Positions 25,343-36,166 of a stretch of DNA of 64,000 nt are shown here, one piece after another. Source of the stretch: Candidatus Limnocylindrales bacterium (GTDB lineage: Bacteria > Desulfobacterota > Binatia > UBA1149 > CAITLU01); assembly GCA_035626395.1 (NCBI GenBank), contig DASPNR010000031.1:372001-436000 (forward strand), written 5' to 3'. Within the stretch, counting starts at the first letter, position 1; each line of letters starts with the position of its first letter. The position numbers and the translations under genes were made by a program. Under the pieces are notes generated by a model. The model did not search any database. It was not told the origin of the DNA and worked only from the letters and a program-made list of their open reading frames with translations.

Positions 25343-25449
25343 CCGGCTCCCTGGACAGTGTGGGGGGAGCACCGTCCAGGAGTCGCCAACGGGCGGAAGA
25401 AAAAGGAGGGGAAACTCCCGTTCCGTCGGCTTCGGAAACATTGACGCCC

Positions 25450-26472
25450 ATGGCTACGATTCATTCGAGCACCCGCGGCAGTTTTCCCGACCCGCCGCGA
25501 CACACATCGGGAGGCGGCACTGCCGTGCGCCGCCCTCCACCGCATCGCGGTACTCTCACCCGCGTCTTCGCGGGCATTCGGGTCACCGCCGCGGCCGCGG
25601 CGATGTCGTTATCAGCCCCCGGTCCAGCCACCGTGGAGGCGGCCAATGCGCCTGCGCGCATCGTTTCGCTGGTACCGGCGGTGACCGAGACGCTGTTTGC
25701 CATAGGTGCTGGCCCCAGAGTGGTGGGCGTGTCCACCTTCTGCGATTTTCCGGAACAGGTGGTTTCGCTTCCCAGGGTAGGCAGCTTCGTCGCGCCCGTC
25801 GCCGAGGCCATCGTCGCGCTTTCGCCCGATCTCGTGATCACGTCCCCGACGCCGGGCAACCAGCCGGCGGTGCGGGCAATCGAGCGCGCGGGTGTCCGCA
25901 TCGCCGTCGTGCGGAGCGAGGGCGGACTGGCCGAGGCCAAGGCGGCGATTCGCGACGTGGCTTCGGCGGCGGGCGTCGCGGCTGCCGGTGCCGACCTGGT
26001 CGCGCACCTGGAGGCGGAGCTCGAGGCGACCTCGGCATCGGTCCAGGGCCTGGCGCGGCCACGGGTTGCGGTGGTCGTTGGCCGCGACCCGCTCGTGCTG
26101 GCCGGACCCGAGAGCTATCTCGGCGAGCTGGTCGCCATCGCCGGCGGCACCAACGTCGCCTCCGGCCTCAGGGGGCGCTGGCCGCGCGTGGGACATGAAT
26201 TCCTGATCGAGAACGCGCCCGAGGTCATCATCGACCTGACCATCGCCATGGCAGGAGAGGGTACGGCGCAATCGGCGCAGTCGGCGTGGAACGATCATCC
26301 CGCCATTCCGGCCGTGGCGGCGCAGCGCGTCTACCCCAGCTCCGACCGTGCGACCGGGGACGCCGTCATGCTGCTGCGGCCGGGCCCGCGCCTTGCGCGG
26401 GCATGCTCACTGCTGGCGGGCTGGATCCATCCGGCACGCGCGCCGCGCCCGCAGCCGGGCGAGCAGCAATGA
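25450..26472 (+). CDS. ABC importer substrate-binding protein, BtuF/HmuT-like
   Basis: About 340 residues from ATG 25450; TTG 25441 and GTG 25525 are other possible starts and none has an ideal ribosome site. A signal peptide is likely around FAGIRVTAAAAAMSLSAPGP. The mature part opens ARIVSLVPAVTETLFAIGAG and continues CDFPEQVVSLPRVGSFVAPV, then EAIVALSPDLVI, the pattern of class III metal-chelate binding proteins for cobalamin, haem or siderophores. The lower lobe reads DPLVLAGPESYLGELVAIAG. ATGA overlap with the permease gene confirms the transporter operon. The B12 guess is favoured by sequence flavour only. Confidence 0.85.
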   Translation: MATIHSSTRGSFPDPPRHTSGGGTAVRRPPPHRGTLTRVFAGIRVTAAAAAMSLSAPGPATVEAANAPARIVSLVPAVTETLFAIGAGPRVVGVSTFCDFPEQVVSLPRVGSFVAPVAEAIVALSPDLVITSPTPGNQPAVRAIERAGVRIAVVRSEGGLAEAKAAIRDVASAAGVAAAGADLVAHLEAELEATSASVQGLARPRVAVVVGRDPLVLAGPESYLGELVAIAGGTNVASGLRGRWPRVGHEFLIENAPEVIIDLTIAMAGEGTAQSAQSAWNDHPAIPAVAAQRVYPSSDRATGDAVMLLRPGPRLARACSLLAGWIHPARAPRPQPGEQQ

Positions 26473-27476
26473 CGCGGCGGCTGACGCGAGCACGCTGGGT
26501 GGCAGGTGTCGGCGCGATGGTCGCGGCGGCCGGGATCGCCGCGGTCTTGGGTGTCATCATCGGCAGCGTGCCGGTCGACTTCGCGGCAGCGTTGGCCGAT
26601 GCCGGGACGGCCAGGACGATCCTGCTCGACCTGCGCCTGCCGCGCGTGATGCTGGCCGGTCTCGTCGGCGCTGCGCTGGCCGTCTCCGGCGCAGCGCTCC
26701 AGCCGGCGCTGCGCAACCCGCTGGCCAGCCCCGAAATCATCGGCGTTTCCGGCGGTGCCGCGCTGGCGGCGGTGGCCGCGCTGGCGCTGCTGCCCGCGGC
26801 CACGCTGACGCAGAACATCGTTCCGCTGATCTCGTTCGTCGGGGCCGCGGCCTCCATGCTGCTCGTCTACCAGCTCGCGCACGTTCGCGGCCGGCTCGAC
26901 CCGTACGCGCAGGTTCTGATCGGCGTCATCTTCAATACGTTCGCCGCTGCGCTGATCCTGCTCATTCACGCGCTCGTGGACCTGAACCGCTCCCACTCCA
27001 TCGTCTTCTGGATGATGGGCGGCATTGCCATCGAGCCGTATCCGGTGATCGCGCTGGTGGCGGTGGTGGTCGCGCTGGCGGCTGCGGCGCTCGCCGCCGA
27101 CGCGCACTCCCTGAACCTGCTCTCGCTCGGCGACGACACGGCGCGCAATCTCGGCGTTGCGACGGACGCGGTGCGCAGGCGGGTGTTCGTGGCGTCCTCG
27201 CTGCTGGTGGGCGCGGTGGTTGCGCTGTGCGGGATCATCACGTTTGCCGGCCTGGTCGTGCCGCACGTCCTGCGGCGCATGCTCGGCAGCGACAACCGGC
27301 TGCTGATCCCCGCCTCGTTCTTCGGCGGGGCGGCGTTCCTGATCGCCTGCGATGCGCTGGCACGCTGGGTGAGCGCGCCCGCCGAGCTGCCCGTCGGTGC
27401 CATCACCGCGCTGACGGGGGCACCATTTTTCGTTTATCTGCTGCGACGCCGACCGTGGCGGGACGAATCGCTGTGA
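26469..27476 (+). CDS. FecCD/BtuC-family ABC importer permease
   Basis: The 335-residue membrane protein has about ten hydrophobic helices. LRLPRVMLAGLVGAALAVSG and QPALRNPLASPEIIGVSGGA are the family's first conserved blocks, and FAGLVVPHVLRRMLGSDNR the coupling-helix region that contacts the ATPase. The end ELPVGAITALTGAPFFVYLL is canonical. It starts in overlap with the binding-protein gene. Two copies pair with the ATPase encoded downstream to move a corrinoid, haem or iron-chelate across the inner membrane. Confidence 0.92.
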   Translation: MTRRLTRARWVAGVGAMVAAAGIAAVLGVIIGSVPVDFAAALADAGTARTILLDLRLPRVMLAGLVGAALAVSGAALQPALRNPLASPEIIGVSGGAALAAVAALALLPAATLTQNIVPLISFVGAAASMLLVYQLAHVRGRLDPYAQVLIGVIFNTFAAALILLIHALVDLNRSHSIVFWMMGGIAIEPYPVIALVAVVVALAAAALAADAHSLNLLSLGDDTARNLGVATDAVRRRVFVASSLLVGAVVALCGIITFAGLVVPHVLRRMLGSDNRLLIPASFFGGAAFLIACDALARWVSAPAELPVGAITALTGAPFFVYLLRRRPWRDESL

Positions 27477-27551
27477 GCACCTACCGCCCCGCCCGCGCGA
27501 GCAACGTCTACGTGCTCGTCCCGCCGTCTTCCGCCTTCCGCCGAGCGGTGC

Positions 27552-27588
27552 CGGCGTCGGGGTCGGCGTCGGCGTCGGCGTCGGCGGG
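27552..27588 (+). repeat. GTCGGC simple repeat between permease and ATPase genes
   Basis: A short run of GTCGGC-type hexamers lies in the 151-base gap between the permease and ATPase genes. The gap is otherwise unremarkable but interrupts an operon that is overlapping elsewhere. Confidence 0.6.
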
Positions 27589-27627
27589 CCGACGTCAGGT
27601 CCACGTGCGTTCGCGCCGAGGTGCTCG

Positions 27628-28443
27628 ATGACGACGGCGCTGGAGATGGCCGGCGTCAGCTTCGCCTATCCCGGCGGCGGGGCGCGAATCGCGGACATCG
27701 ACGTCACCGTCCGCGTCGGCGGCACGCTGGCGATCGTGGGGCCGAACGGCTCCGGAAAGACGACGATGCTTCGGCTCGCCAGCGGCGCGCTCTCGCCGAG
27801 CAGCGGCCGAGTCCGCGTCTGCGGCGATCTGGACCCGGCAAGGGCGCCCGGCCGCGAGCTCGCACGCCGCGTCGCCGTCGTCGCGGCCCATACTCTTGCC
27901 GGCTTTCCCTACTCCGCCGAAGAAGTCGTGCTAATGGGCCGCGCCCCGCACGTCGAGGGGTTTCGCCTGGAGTCGCAGGAGGATCTGCGCATCGCGCACG
28001 CTTCGATGGAGGCGATGGACGTCTCGCACCTGGCGCAGCGCGACTTCGACAGTCTCTCGAGCGGCGAGAAGCAGAGGGTCGCCGTAGCGCGGGCGCTGGC
28101 GCAGCAGCCCCAGCTTCTTCTGCTGGACGAGCCGGCTGCATTCCTCGACATCAAGCATCAGGTGCAGCTCTACGACCTTCTCTGGCGCAGATGCCGCGAA
28201 GGATCGCTCACCGTGGTCTCGGTGCTCCACGACCTCAATCTTGCGGCCCTGTACTTCGAGTCGGTGGCGATGCTGCACGGCGGCCGAATCTTCGCGCAGG
28301 GAGCGCCGGGCGATGTCATCACCTACGCGAACGTGAAAGAGGTGTTCGAAACCGACGTGTACGTCGACCGCAACCACCTGACGGGGCATCTGAACGTCCT
28401 GCCCCTGCCGCTGGGCGTGGTGGCCTCGCCGAAGGGCCCGTGA
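27628..28443 (+). CDS. ABC importer ATPase, BtuD/FepC/HmuV-like
   Basis: The 271-residue protein has Walker A GPNGSGKTT (about residues 39-47), the signature LSSGEKQRVAVARAL (about 144-158), Walker B LLLLDEPAAFLD and the H-loop His in VLHDLNLAALYF. The Q-loop region reads VVAAHTLAGFPYSAEEVVLMGR, as in iron-chelate and B12 importers. The end is slightly longer than usual. It should energise the permease encoded just upstream. A 151-base spacer separates them, so it may be less tightly coupled than the first two genes. Confidence 0.92.
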   Translation: MTTALEMAGVSFAYPGGGARIADIDVTVRVGGTLAIVGPNGSGKTTMLRLASGALSPSSGRVRVCGDLDPARAPGRELARRVAVVAAHTLAGFPYSAEEVVLMGRAPHVEGFRLESQEDLRIAHASMEAMDVSHLAQRDFDSLSSGEKQRVAVARALAQQPQLLLLDEPAAFLDIKHQVQLYDLLWRRCREGSLTVVSVLHDLNLAALYFESVAMLHGGRIFAQGAPGDVITYANVKEVFETDVYVDRNHLTGHLNVLPLPLGVVASPKGP

Positions 28444-28468
28444 CGGTCTTTGCACAGACCCTTCGGAA

Positions 28469-28497
28469 TTGACTTGCCGTAGGCGGGGTGTTACCCG
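28469..28497 (+). promoter_or_regulatory. possible promoter ahead of nuoA
   Basis: TTGACT (28469-28474) and TACCCG (28492-28497) lie 17 bases apart in the 81-base gap ahead of nuoA. The -35 is good, the -10 poor, so this is only a weak candidate for the complex I operon promoter. Confidence 0.25.
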
Positions 28498-28524
28498 AAA
28501 GTACTCGTAATCCAAAGGGTTTTG

Positions 28525-28971
28525 ATGCAGTTCGATTACATAAACATCCCGATCTTTCTGGGATTGGGAGCCTTCCTGTGTGCCCTGATGATGGGGCTGG
28601 GCGCGCTCCTGCGACCTGCCAACCCCGAGCGCGCCAAGACGACCACCTACGAGTGCGGTGAAGTCGTCGAAGGCAACTCCTGGATCAACTTCAACATCCG
28701 CTTCTACGTCGTCGCACTCGTCTTCGTCATCTTCGACGTCGAGGTGGCGTTCGTCTACCCCGTCGTCGCGGTCTTCAAGCAGTGGGTTGCAGACGGGCGC
28801 GGACTCGTCGCTCTGACGGAAATTGCTCTCTTCATTGCCATCCTGGTTTGTGGTCTCGTCTACGTTTGGCGCAAAGGCGATCTGCAGTGGGTGAAGAAGG
28901 TAGCCGCCGCTCGCGCCCCGCAGGCTCCGCCGCCGACCGCGCCGGGAGGAAGAGTCTATGTCACTGATTAA
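28525..28971 (+). CDS. nuoA: NADH-quinone oxidoreductase subunit A
   Basis: The 148-residue membrane subunit has three helices (about residues 8-30, 62-85, 92-112). The first loop carries [20 protein letters not shown], the conserved quinone-site loop with its Cys, and [14 protein letters not shown] marks the second helix. It starts at the ATG after AAAGGG; a TTG just before it is in frame but unnecessary. The Pro/Ala-rich tail ([11 protein letters not shown]) overlaps nuoB by 14 bases. It is the first gene of the complex I operon. Confidence 0.95.
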   Translation: MQFDYINIPIFLGLGAFLCALMMGLGALLRPANPERAKTTTYECGEVVEGNSWINFNIRFYVVALVFVIFDVEVAFVYPVVAVFKQWVADGRGLVALTEIALFIAILVCGLVYVWRKGDLQWVKKVAAARAPQAPPPTAPGGRVYVTD

Positions 28972-29458
28972 CAGCGTCCCGGAGATGGTGCTGACCACCA
29001 AGCTGGATCAGCTCCTGAACTGGACGCGCAAATCCTCGCTCTGGTACATGCTGTTCGGCCTTGCCTGCTGCGCGATCGAGATGATGCAGACGGGCGGGCC
29101 GCGCTCCGACCTCGATCGATTCGGCATGGCGCCGCGCGCCACTCCGCGCGTGTCGGATCTGATGATCGTGGCCGGCACGCTCACGCTCAAGATGGCGCTT
29201 CGCACCAAGGTGCTCTACGAGCAGATGCCCGACCCGAAGTACGTGCTGTCGATGGGAAGCTGCGCCAACTGCGGCGGCCTGTTCCAGCTCGCCTACTCGG
29301 TGTGCGACGGCGTCGACAAGATCATTCCGGTCGACGTCTACGTGCCAGGCTGTCCGCCGCGGCCGGAGGCGCTGACCGAGGGCCTGCTGCTGCTCCAGCA
29401 GAAGATGATGCAGGAGCGCTGGCTGGTGAAGGCGGACCGAAGCGCGGACGCAGCCTGA
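28958..29458 (+). CDS. nuoB: NADH-quinone oxidoreductase subunit B
   Basis: The 166-residue peripheral-arm subunit binds cluster N2. The four ligand cysteines are present: the tandem pair in [11 protein letters not shown], one in MGSCANCGG and one in [12 protein letters not shown]. Length is normal. It sits at the quinone-reduction site together with NuoD and NuoH. The start overlaps nuoA, and GGGAGGAAG at 28942-28950 gives a good ribosome site. Confidence 0.96.
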   Translation: MSLINSVPEMVLTTKLDQLLNWTRKSSLWYMLFGLACCAIEMMQTGGPRSDLDRFGMAPRATPRVSDLMIVAGTLTLKMALRTKVLYEQMPDPKYVLSMGSCANCGGLFQLAYSVCDGVDKIIPVDVYVPGCPPRPEALTEGLLLLQQKMMQERWLVKADRSADAA

Positions 29459-29485
29459 GACGAAGCGATCGAACACCAGGCGCCG

Positions 29486-29995
29486 ATGGACATTCAAGCG
29501 ATTCAAAAGCTGCTGCATGACCGGTTCGGCGCAGTGGTCGGGCACGTGGCCAGCGCCCGGCTGTTCGATTACATCGAGGTCGCACCGGACAGGATCGACG
29601 ACGTCGCGTACTACGTTGCCACCGAGCCGGCGCTTCTCTTCGATTCGCTCAGCAACCTGTCGGCCTGCGATTACCCGCAGCGCGGCAAGATCCAGATCGT
29701 CTACGACCTCTACTCCTATACTCACGACCATACGCTGGTGCTGAAGGTCGACGCCGACCGTGCCAACCCGCGCGTGGCCACGGTCGAGCGCGTCTGGCCG
29801 GCGGCCAACTGGCACGAGCGCGAGGCGTACGACCTTCTCGGCGTCGTCTTCACCGGCCACAGCGATCTTCGCCGAATCCTGCTTCCGGACGACTGGGTCG
29901 GCCACCCGCTGCGCAAGGACTACGTGGAGGCGCCCGACTACCACGGCATCTCCACGATCCGCGAAAGCGTCCTCAACGTTCCGGGGCGCAACTAA
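29486..29995 (+). CDS. nuoC: NADH-quinone oxidoreductase subunit C
   Basis: The 169-residue protein is the 30-kDa-type subunit. WPAANWHEREAYDLLGVVFT and LRRILLPDDWVGHPLRKDYV are its conserved C-terminal signature. It is separate from NuoD rather than fused. It lies between nuoB and nuoD with gaps of 27 and 12 bases. Confidence 0.95.
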   Translation: MDIQAIQKLLHDRFGAVVGHVASARLFDYIEVAPDRIDDVAYYVATEPALLFDSLSNLSACDYPQRGKIQIVYDLYSYTHDHTLVLKVDADRANPRVATVERVWPAANWHEREAYDLLGVVFTGHSDLRRILLPDDWVGHPLRKDYVEAPDYHGISTIRESVLNVPGRN

Positions 29996-30007
29996 GGAGC
30001 CGGTGCG

Positions 30008-31156
30008 ATGTCGGTCGAGGTAGAATTCGCCGAGGGCGGCGAGGCATTCGGCACCGAAGAGATGACCCTGAACATGGGCCCGCAGCACCCGAGCACGCAC
30101 GGGGTGCTGCGCTTCATCGTCAAGGCCGACGGCGAAGTGATGCGCGCGGCGGTGCCCGACATCGGCTACCTGCACCGCAGCATCGAGAAGATCGCCGAGA
30201 AGGTCGGCTGGCACGGCTTCATGCCCTACACCGACCGCGTCGACTACGTCGCCGCGATGACGACCAACCAGGCGTGGGCGATGGCCGGCGAGGCGCTCGG
30301 CGGCATCACCGTCCCGCGCCGCGGCGAGTATTGCCGCGTGATCGCGTGCGAGCTCGGCCGCATCTGCTCGCATCTGCTGGCCGTCGGCGCGATGGGCATG
30401 GACATCGGCGCCATCACGCCGTTCACGCACGCCATCCGCGAGCGCGAGCTGATCAACGACCTCCTCGAGGAGCTCTGCGGGTCGCGCCTGACGTTCAACT
30501 ACATGCGCATCGGCGGCGTGGCCTGGGACCTGCCGCCCGGCTACGCGACGCGCGTTCGCCGCTTCCTCGACCACTTCGAGCCGATCGTCGACGAGTTCGA
30601 CGACCTGCTCTCGAACAACAAGATCTACGTCGAGCGCCTCGCGAACGTCGCCGTGGTCTCGCGCGAGATGGCCATCGCCTACAACCTGGTCGGGCCCAAC
30701 CTGCGCGCCAGCGGCGTGCGCTACGACCTGCGCAAGAACAGGCCCTACAGCGTGTACTCGGATTTCGAGTTCGACGTGCCGGTGGGCGAGGGAAAGTACG
30801 GAACGGTCGGCGACTGCTGGGACCGGTACGCCGTGCGCATCGAGGAGATGCGCCAGAGCGCGCGCATCCTGCGCCAGGCCATCGAGGGCATTCCCGAGGG
30901 GCCCGTGATCGCCAAGGTCCCGCGCAACTTCAAGCCTGCTCCGGGCGAGTTCCATTCGCGCGTGGAGACCGCGCGCGGCGATCAGAGCTGGTATGTGGTC
31001 TCCGACGGCTCGGAGTATCCCTACCGGGTGCACATCCGCACCGGGTCGTTCTCGGCCATGTCCATCGTCGATGCGCTCTCGCGCGGTCTCATGATCGCCG
31101 ACCTCATCGCCGTGATCGCCAGCTTCGACATCGTCGCGCCCGAGGTGGACCGGTAA
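30008..31156 (+). CDS. nuoD: NADH-quinone oxidoreductase subunit D
   Basis: The 382-residue 49-kDa-type subunit begins with [20 protein letters not shown], which includes the quinone-binding His loop, and has [11 protein letters not shown]. It lacks nickel-ligand cysteines, so it is a complex I subunit rather than a hydrogenase. The C-terminus [10 protein letters not shown] is canonical. The next gene is nuoH, overlapping by one base (TAATG); nuoE, nuoF and nuoG, which usually follow, are absent here. Confidence 0.96.
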   Translation: MSVEVEFAEGGEAFGTEEMTLNMGPQHPSTHGVLRFIVKADGEVMRAAVPDIGYLHRSIEKIAEKVGWHGFMPYTDRVDYVAAMTTNQAWAMAGEALGGITVPRRGEYCRVIACELGRICSHLLAVGAMGMDIGAITPFTHAIRERELINDLLEELCGSRLTFNYMRIGGVAWDLPPGYATRVRRFLDHFEPIVDEFDDLLSNNKIYVERLANVAVVSREMAIAYNLVGPNLRASGVRYDLRKNRPYSVYSDFEFDVPVGEGKYGTVGDCWDRYAVRIEEMRQSARILRQAIEGIPEGPVIAKVPRNFKPAPGEFHSRVETARGDQSWYVVSDGSEYPYRVHIRTGSFSAMSIVDALSRGLMIADLIAVIASFDIVAPEVDR

Positions 31157-32343
31157 TGCAGGCGTTTCTCGACAGCATCGCTGCCGGAATGGAAGGCATT
31201 CCGCACTGGCTGGTCTACGCCGTCGGCGCGATCACGTTCGGTGCGATCGTGGTGTTCGGCTTCATCCTTCCGGTGGCGGGCGTGACGAGCTGGGTGGAAC
31301 GGCGAGTCTGGGCACGGATCCAGTCTCGCATCGGCCCCAACCGCGTCGGGCCCGGGGGCTTCCTGCAGTGGCTCGCGGACGGGCTGAAGAACCTGCTCAA
31401 AGAGGACGTGATTCCCGACGCGGTCGATCAGCCGCTGTTCCGCCTTGCGCCGTACGTGGTGGTGGCGGGATTCGTGGGCGCCTTCGTGGCGCTGCCGTTT
31501 GCCGGCTCGTTGATCATCGCCGACCTCAACATCGGCATCCTCTACGTCACGGCGGTGACGTCGCTGGTGGTGGTCGGCATCCTCATGGCCGGCTGGTCGT
31601 CGAACAACAAGTGGTCGATGCTCGGCGGCATCCGCTCGGCCACGCAGATCATCTGCTACGAGATCCCCGTCGGGCTGTCGATCTTTCCGGTCGTGCTGCT
31701 GTCGGGCACGCTGTCGATGCAGGGAATCATCGCCTCGCAGGGCTGGGCTCCGCACCAGTGGCACATGTTCCACAGCCCGTTCCTGTTCGGCGCGTTCCTG
31801 ATGTTCTTCGTGGGCGCGCTGGCCGAAGGAAACCGGACCCCGTTCGATCTTCCCGAAGCCGAATCCGAGCTCGTCGCCGGCTTTGCCACCGAGTACAGCG
31901 GAATGCGATCGCTGCTGTTCTTCCTGGCGGAGTGGGGCAACCTCTACGTGATCGGTGCGCTGGTGACGACGCTCTTCATGGGCGGCTGGCAGGTGCCGGC
32001 TTTTACCGACGACGCCGTGCTGCTGACGGTCGCGCAGTTCGGCACGTTCTTCCTCAAAGCCTATTTATGGGTGTTCGTGGCGATGTGGATCCGCGCAACC
32101 CTGCCGCGCGTGCGCATCGACCAGCTGATGTCGCTGTGCTGGAAGTACATGGTGCCCATCGGGCTGGTCAACGTCATCGGCACCGCCGTCCTGATGGTAG
32201 CCATCCCCGAGGGCAGCGACGTCCTGCGCTGGGCCATGGTGGCCGTGGCGCTCTTCGTTCTCGTCAAGTTCGCTCTTCGCGTGCGCTATCACCTGCGCCG
32301 CGCCAATTACGGTCGCATGGGACTCGGAGCGGCCAGAGCCTGA
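31156..32343 (+). CDS. nuoH: NADH-quinone oxidoreductase subunit H
   Basis: The 395-residue membrane subunit forms the quinone chamber. WVERRVWARIQSRIGPNRVG and the charged loop EGNRTPFDLPEAESELVAGF (E-rich proton path) are diagnostic, and KAYLWVFVAMWIRATLPRVR marks the end. About eight to nine helices. It follows nuoD directly with a one-base overlap, and nuoI starts one base after its stop. Confidence 0.96.
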   Translation: MQAFLDSIAAGMEGIPHWLVYAVGAITFGAIVVFGFILPVAGVTSWVERRVWARIQSRIGPNRVGPGGFLQWLADGLKNLLKEDVIPDAVDQPLFRLAPYVVVAGFVGAFVALPFAGSLIIADLNIGILYVTAVTSLVVVGILMAGWSSNNKWSMLGGIRSATQIICYEIPVGLSIFPVVLLSGTLSMQGIIASQGWAPHQWHMFHSPFLFGAFLMFFVGALAEGNRTPFDLPEAESELVAGFATEYSGMRSLLFFLAEWGNLYVIGALVTTLFMGGWQVPAFTDDAVLLTVAQFGTFFLKAYLWVFVAMWIRATLPRVRIDQLMSLCWKYMVPIGLVNVIGTAVLMVAIPEGSDVLRWAMVAVALFVLVKFALRVRYHLRRANYGRMGLGAARA

Positions 32344-32344
32344 T

Positions 32345-32911
32345 ATGGGTTACGTCGGAAACATCATGACGACCATGTCCACGATCTTCGAGGGCATGGC
32401 CGTGACGTTCTCGCACTTCTTCCGCACGCCGTACACGATCCAGTACCCGGATCGCATGCCGGTGCGCATCCAGGACACGCTGCCGTACCGCTACCGCGGG
32501 TTCCTGGAGGTCGACCTCGAGATCTGCACCGGCTGCCTTGCCTGCGAGCGCGCCTGCCCGATCGACTGCATCTACATCGAGGCCCGCAAGGACAAAGAAA
32601 CCAAGCAGATGATCCTGGAGCGCTTCGACATCGACCTGGCCAAGTGCATGTACTGCGGCCTGTGCTCGGAGCCGTGCCCGACCGGATCCATCCATCATAC
32701 GCGCGAGTTCGAAGGCGCCGACTTCTCGCTCGAGTCCATGGTGCGCCGCTACGTCAAGGTCCCGGTGCCGGCGTACAAGCCCAAGAAGAGCGGCGAGGAC
32801 GATCCGGCCATCGTGCCAATCCTGGAGCGCGGCATGCGCTACGTGAACGAATTCGCCACGGCCGACTCGCCCGGCTCCAAGGTCGTCACGCCCGAGGAGG
32901 TCGAGCGCTGA
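32345..32911 (+). CDS. nuoI: NADH-quinone oxidoreductase subunit I
   Basis: The 188-residue protein carries two [4Fe-4S] motifs: CTGCLACERACP (about residues 60-71) and CMYCGLCSEPCP (about 101-112), for clusters N6a and N6b. They lie on the electron path to N2. The N-terminal amphipathic segment anchors it to the membrane arm. It ends overlapping nuoJ by one base. In complexes without NuoEFG, this subunit region is where an alternative electron donor such as ferredoxin would dock; that is inference. Confidence 0.96.
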   Translation: MGYVGNIMTTMSTIFEGMAVTFSHFFRTPYTIQYPDRMPVRIQDTLPYRYRGFLEVDLEICTGCLACERACPIDCIYIEARKDKETKQMILERFDIDLAKCMYCGLCSEPCPTGSIHHTREFEGADFSLESMVRRYVKVPVPAYKPKKSGEDDPAIVPILERGMRYVNEFATADSPGSKVVTPEEVER

Positions 32912-33438
32912 TGGATGCGGCCGCAGCCCCTGCGATGACTCCGGCCGATGCGATCTTCTACGCGGTGGCCGTGGTCGCGCTGATCGGCGGCCTCGGCGTG
33001 GCGCTGTCCAAGCACATCATCTACTCGGCGCTCTCGCTCATGATCTCGCTGATGGGCGTGGCCGGGCTGTTCCTGACCTTGTCGGCCGACTTCGTGGCCG
33101 GCGTCCAGCTTCTCGTCTACGTCGGCGGAGTCCTGGTGCTCACCCTGTTCGCGGTCATGCTGACCCAGGGCATCCAGGACGTGGCCGTCTCCAATCGCGG
33201 CGTGGGCCGGTTGGCGGGCGGGGCGATCACGCTGGCGGTGTTCATCGTGATGGCACGCGCCGTGACGGCGGCAACGTGGGCAACGGCCAAGGAGCCGCTG
33301 CCGCCGGTGTACTCGACCAACGCGGTGGGGGACCTGCTGCTCGGCAAGTACGTGCTGCCCTTCGAGGTGGCGTCGATCGTGCTGCTGGCAGTGCTGGTCG
33401 GAGCCGTCGTGCTGACACGGAAAGAGACTGTGGAATAG
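32911..33438 (+). CDS. nuoJ: NADH-quinone oxidoreductase subunit J
   Basis: The 175-residue protein has five predicted helices. ALSLMISLMGVAGLFLTLSA and VQLLVYVGGVLVLTLFAVML hold the conserved TM2-TM3 region. A Met at MTPADA could be the true start, eight codons later. A 142-base gap with an imperfect direct repeat separates it from nuoK, whereas all earlier gene joints from nuoA onward are tight. Confidence 0.93.
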   Translation: MDAAAAPAMTPADAIFYAVAVVALIGGLGVALSKHIIYSALSLMISLMGVAGLFLTLSADFVAGVQLLVYVGGVLVLTLFAVMLTQGIQDVAVSNRGVGRLAGGAITLAVFIVMARAVTAATWATAKEPLPPVYSTNAVGDLLLGKYVLPFEVASIVLLAVLVGAVVLTRKETVE

Positions 33439-33441
33439 AAC

Positions 33442-33521
33442 GGAGTCACGTCTTGCATTCGGGCATTCTGTGCTCGAAGCGGGTGGGCAACGTCGCTGAA
33501 AGTATGGGGTCACGTCGTGCA
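33442..33521. repeat. imperfect direct repeat in the nuoJ-nuoK spacer
   Basis: GGAGTCACGTCTTGCA (33442-33457) recurs as GGGGTCACGTCGTGCA (33506-33521), two mismatches in 16 bases, 64 bases apart. The second copy follows GTAT. The spacer looks like a small inserted element, possibly REP-like, and codes for nothing convincing. Confidence 0.55.
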
Positions 33522-33580
33522 GCGCGCCCGCCGGCGCCAGGCACGACCGGACTGCGTCACAAGAGGGGACTTCGGACAAG

Positions 33581-33892
33581 ATGGCTCCGGTCGGATTGCA
33601 GCACTATCTCCTCGTGAGCCTGGCCCTGTTCAGTCTGGGCCTGTTCTGCGTGCTCACCCGCCGCAACGCCATCGGCGTGCTGATGGGCATCGAGCTGATC
33701 CTGAACGCCGCCGCGATCAACTACGTTGCCGTCTCGCGCTACGGCGCGGGCAGCTTCGACGGCGACGTCTACGCCATCTTCATCATCATGCTGGCGGCGG
33801 CCGAGTCCGCCATCGGCCTGGCCGTCGTGCTCGGAATCTATCGCCGCATCCGCGGCGTGGACGTCTCGCGCATGACCGAGCTGCAGGGCTGA
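33581..33892 (+). CDS. nuoK: NADH-quinone oxidoreductase subunit K
   Basis: The 103-residue protein has three helices. RRNAIGVLMGIELILNAAAI contains the conserved Glu of TM2, and IIMLAAAESAIGLAVVLGIY the second membrane Glu of TM3. Both are needed for proton translocation. Length matches the family. It precedes nuoL by 18 bases. Confidence 0.95.
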   Translation: MAPVGLQHYLLVSLALFSLGLFCVLTRRNAIGVLMGIELILNAAAINYVAVSRYGAGSFDGDVYAIFIIMLAAAESAIGLAVVLGIYRRIRGVDVSRMTELQG

Positions 33893-33910
33893 GCGGGGCA
33901 GGGCAGGGAC

Positions 33911-36139
<2,229 letters not shown>

Positions 36140-36166
36140 CCGCGCGAAGCAGGCAGGACAGCAAAC

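Larger units (their letters stand above)
25096..25449 (+). other. intergenic region and structured leader of the ABC importer
   Basis: This 354-base gap holds no convincing gene. Its second half (25251-25422) is packed with inverted repeats: a 12-bp hairpin, a terminator-like hairpin with a T6 tract, a CCTGGAC/GTCCAGG hairpin (25350-25356 with 25374-25380), and AACGGG/CCCGTT (25388-25393 with 25417-25422) whose loop contains AAGGAGG (25403-25409). I looked for cobalamin-riboswitch boxes and did not find them. It may be an attenuator of another class. Confidence 0.5.

Noticed and set aside
25096..25449. Cobalamin riboswitch ahead of the BtuF-like gene
   Set aside because: I looked on both strands for the conserved GCCACTG, GGGAA..GGTG and AGNCAGGA boxes and could not place them in order. 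Only generic hairpins remain.
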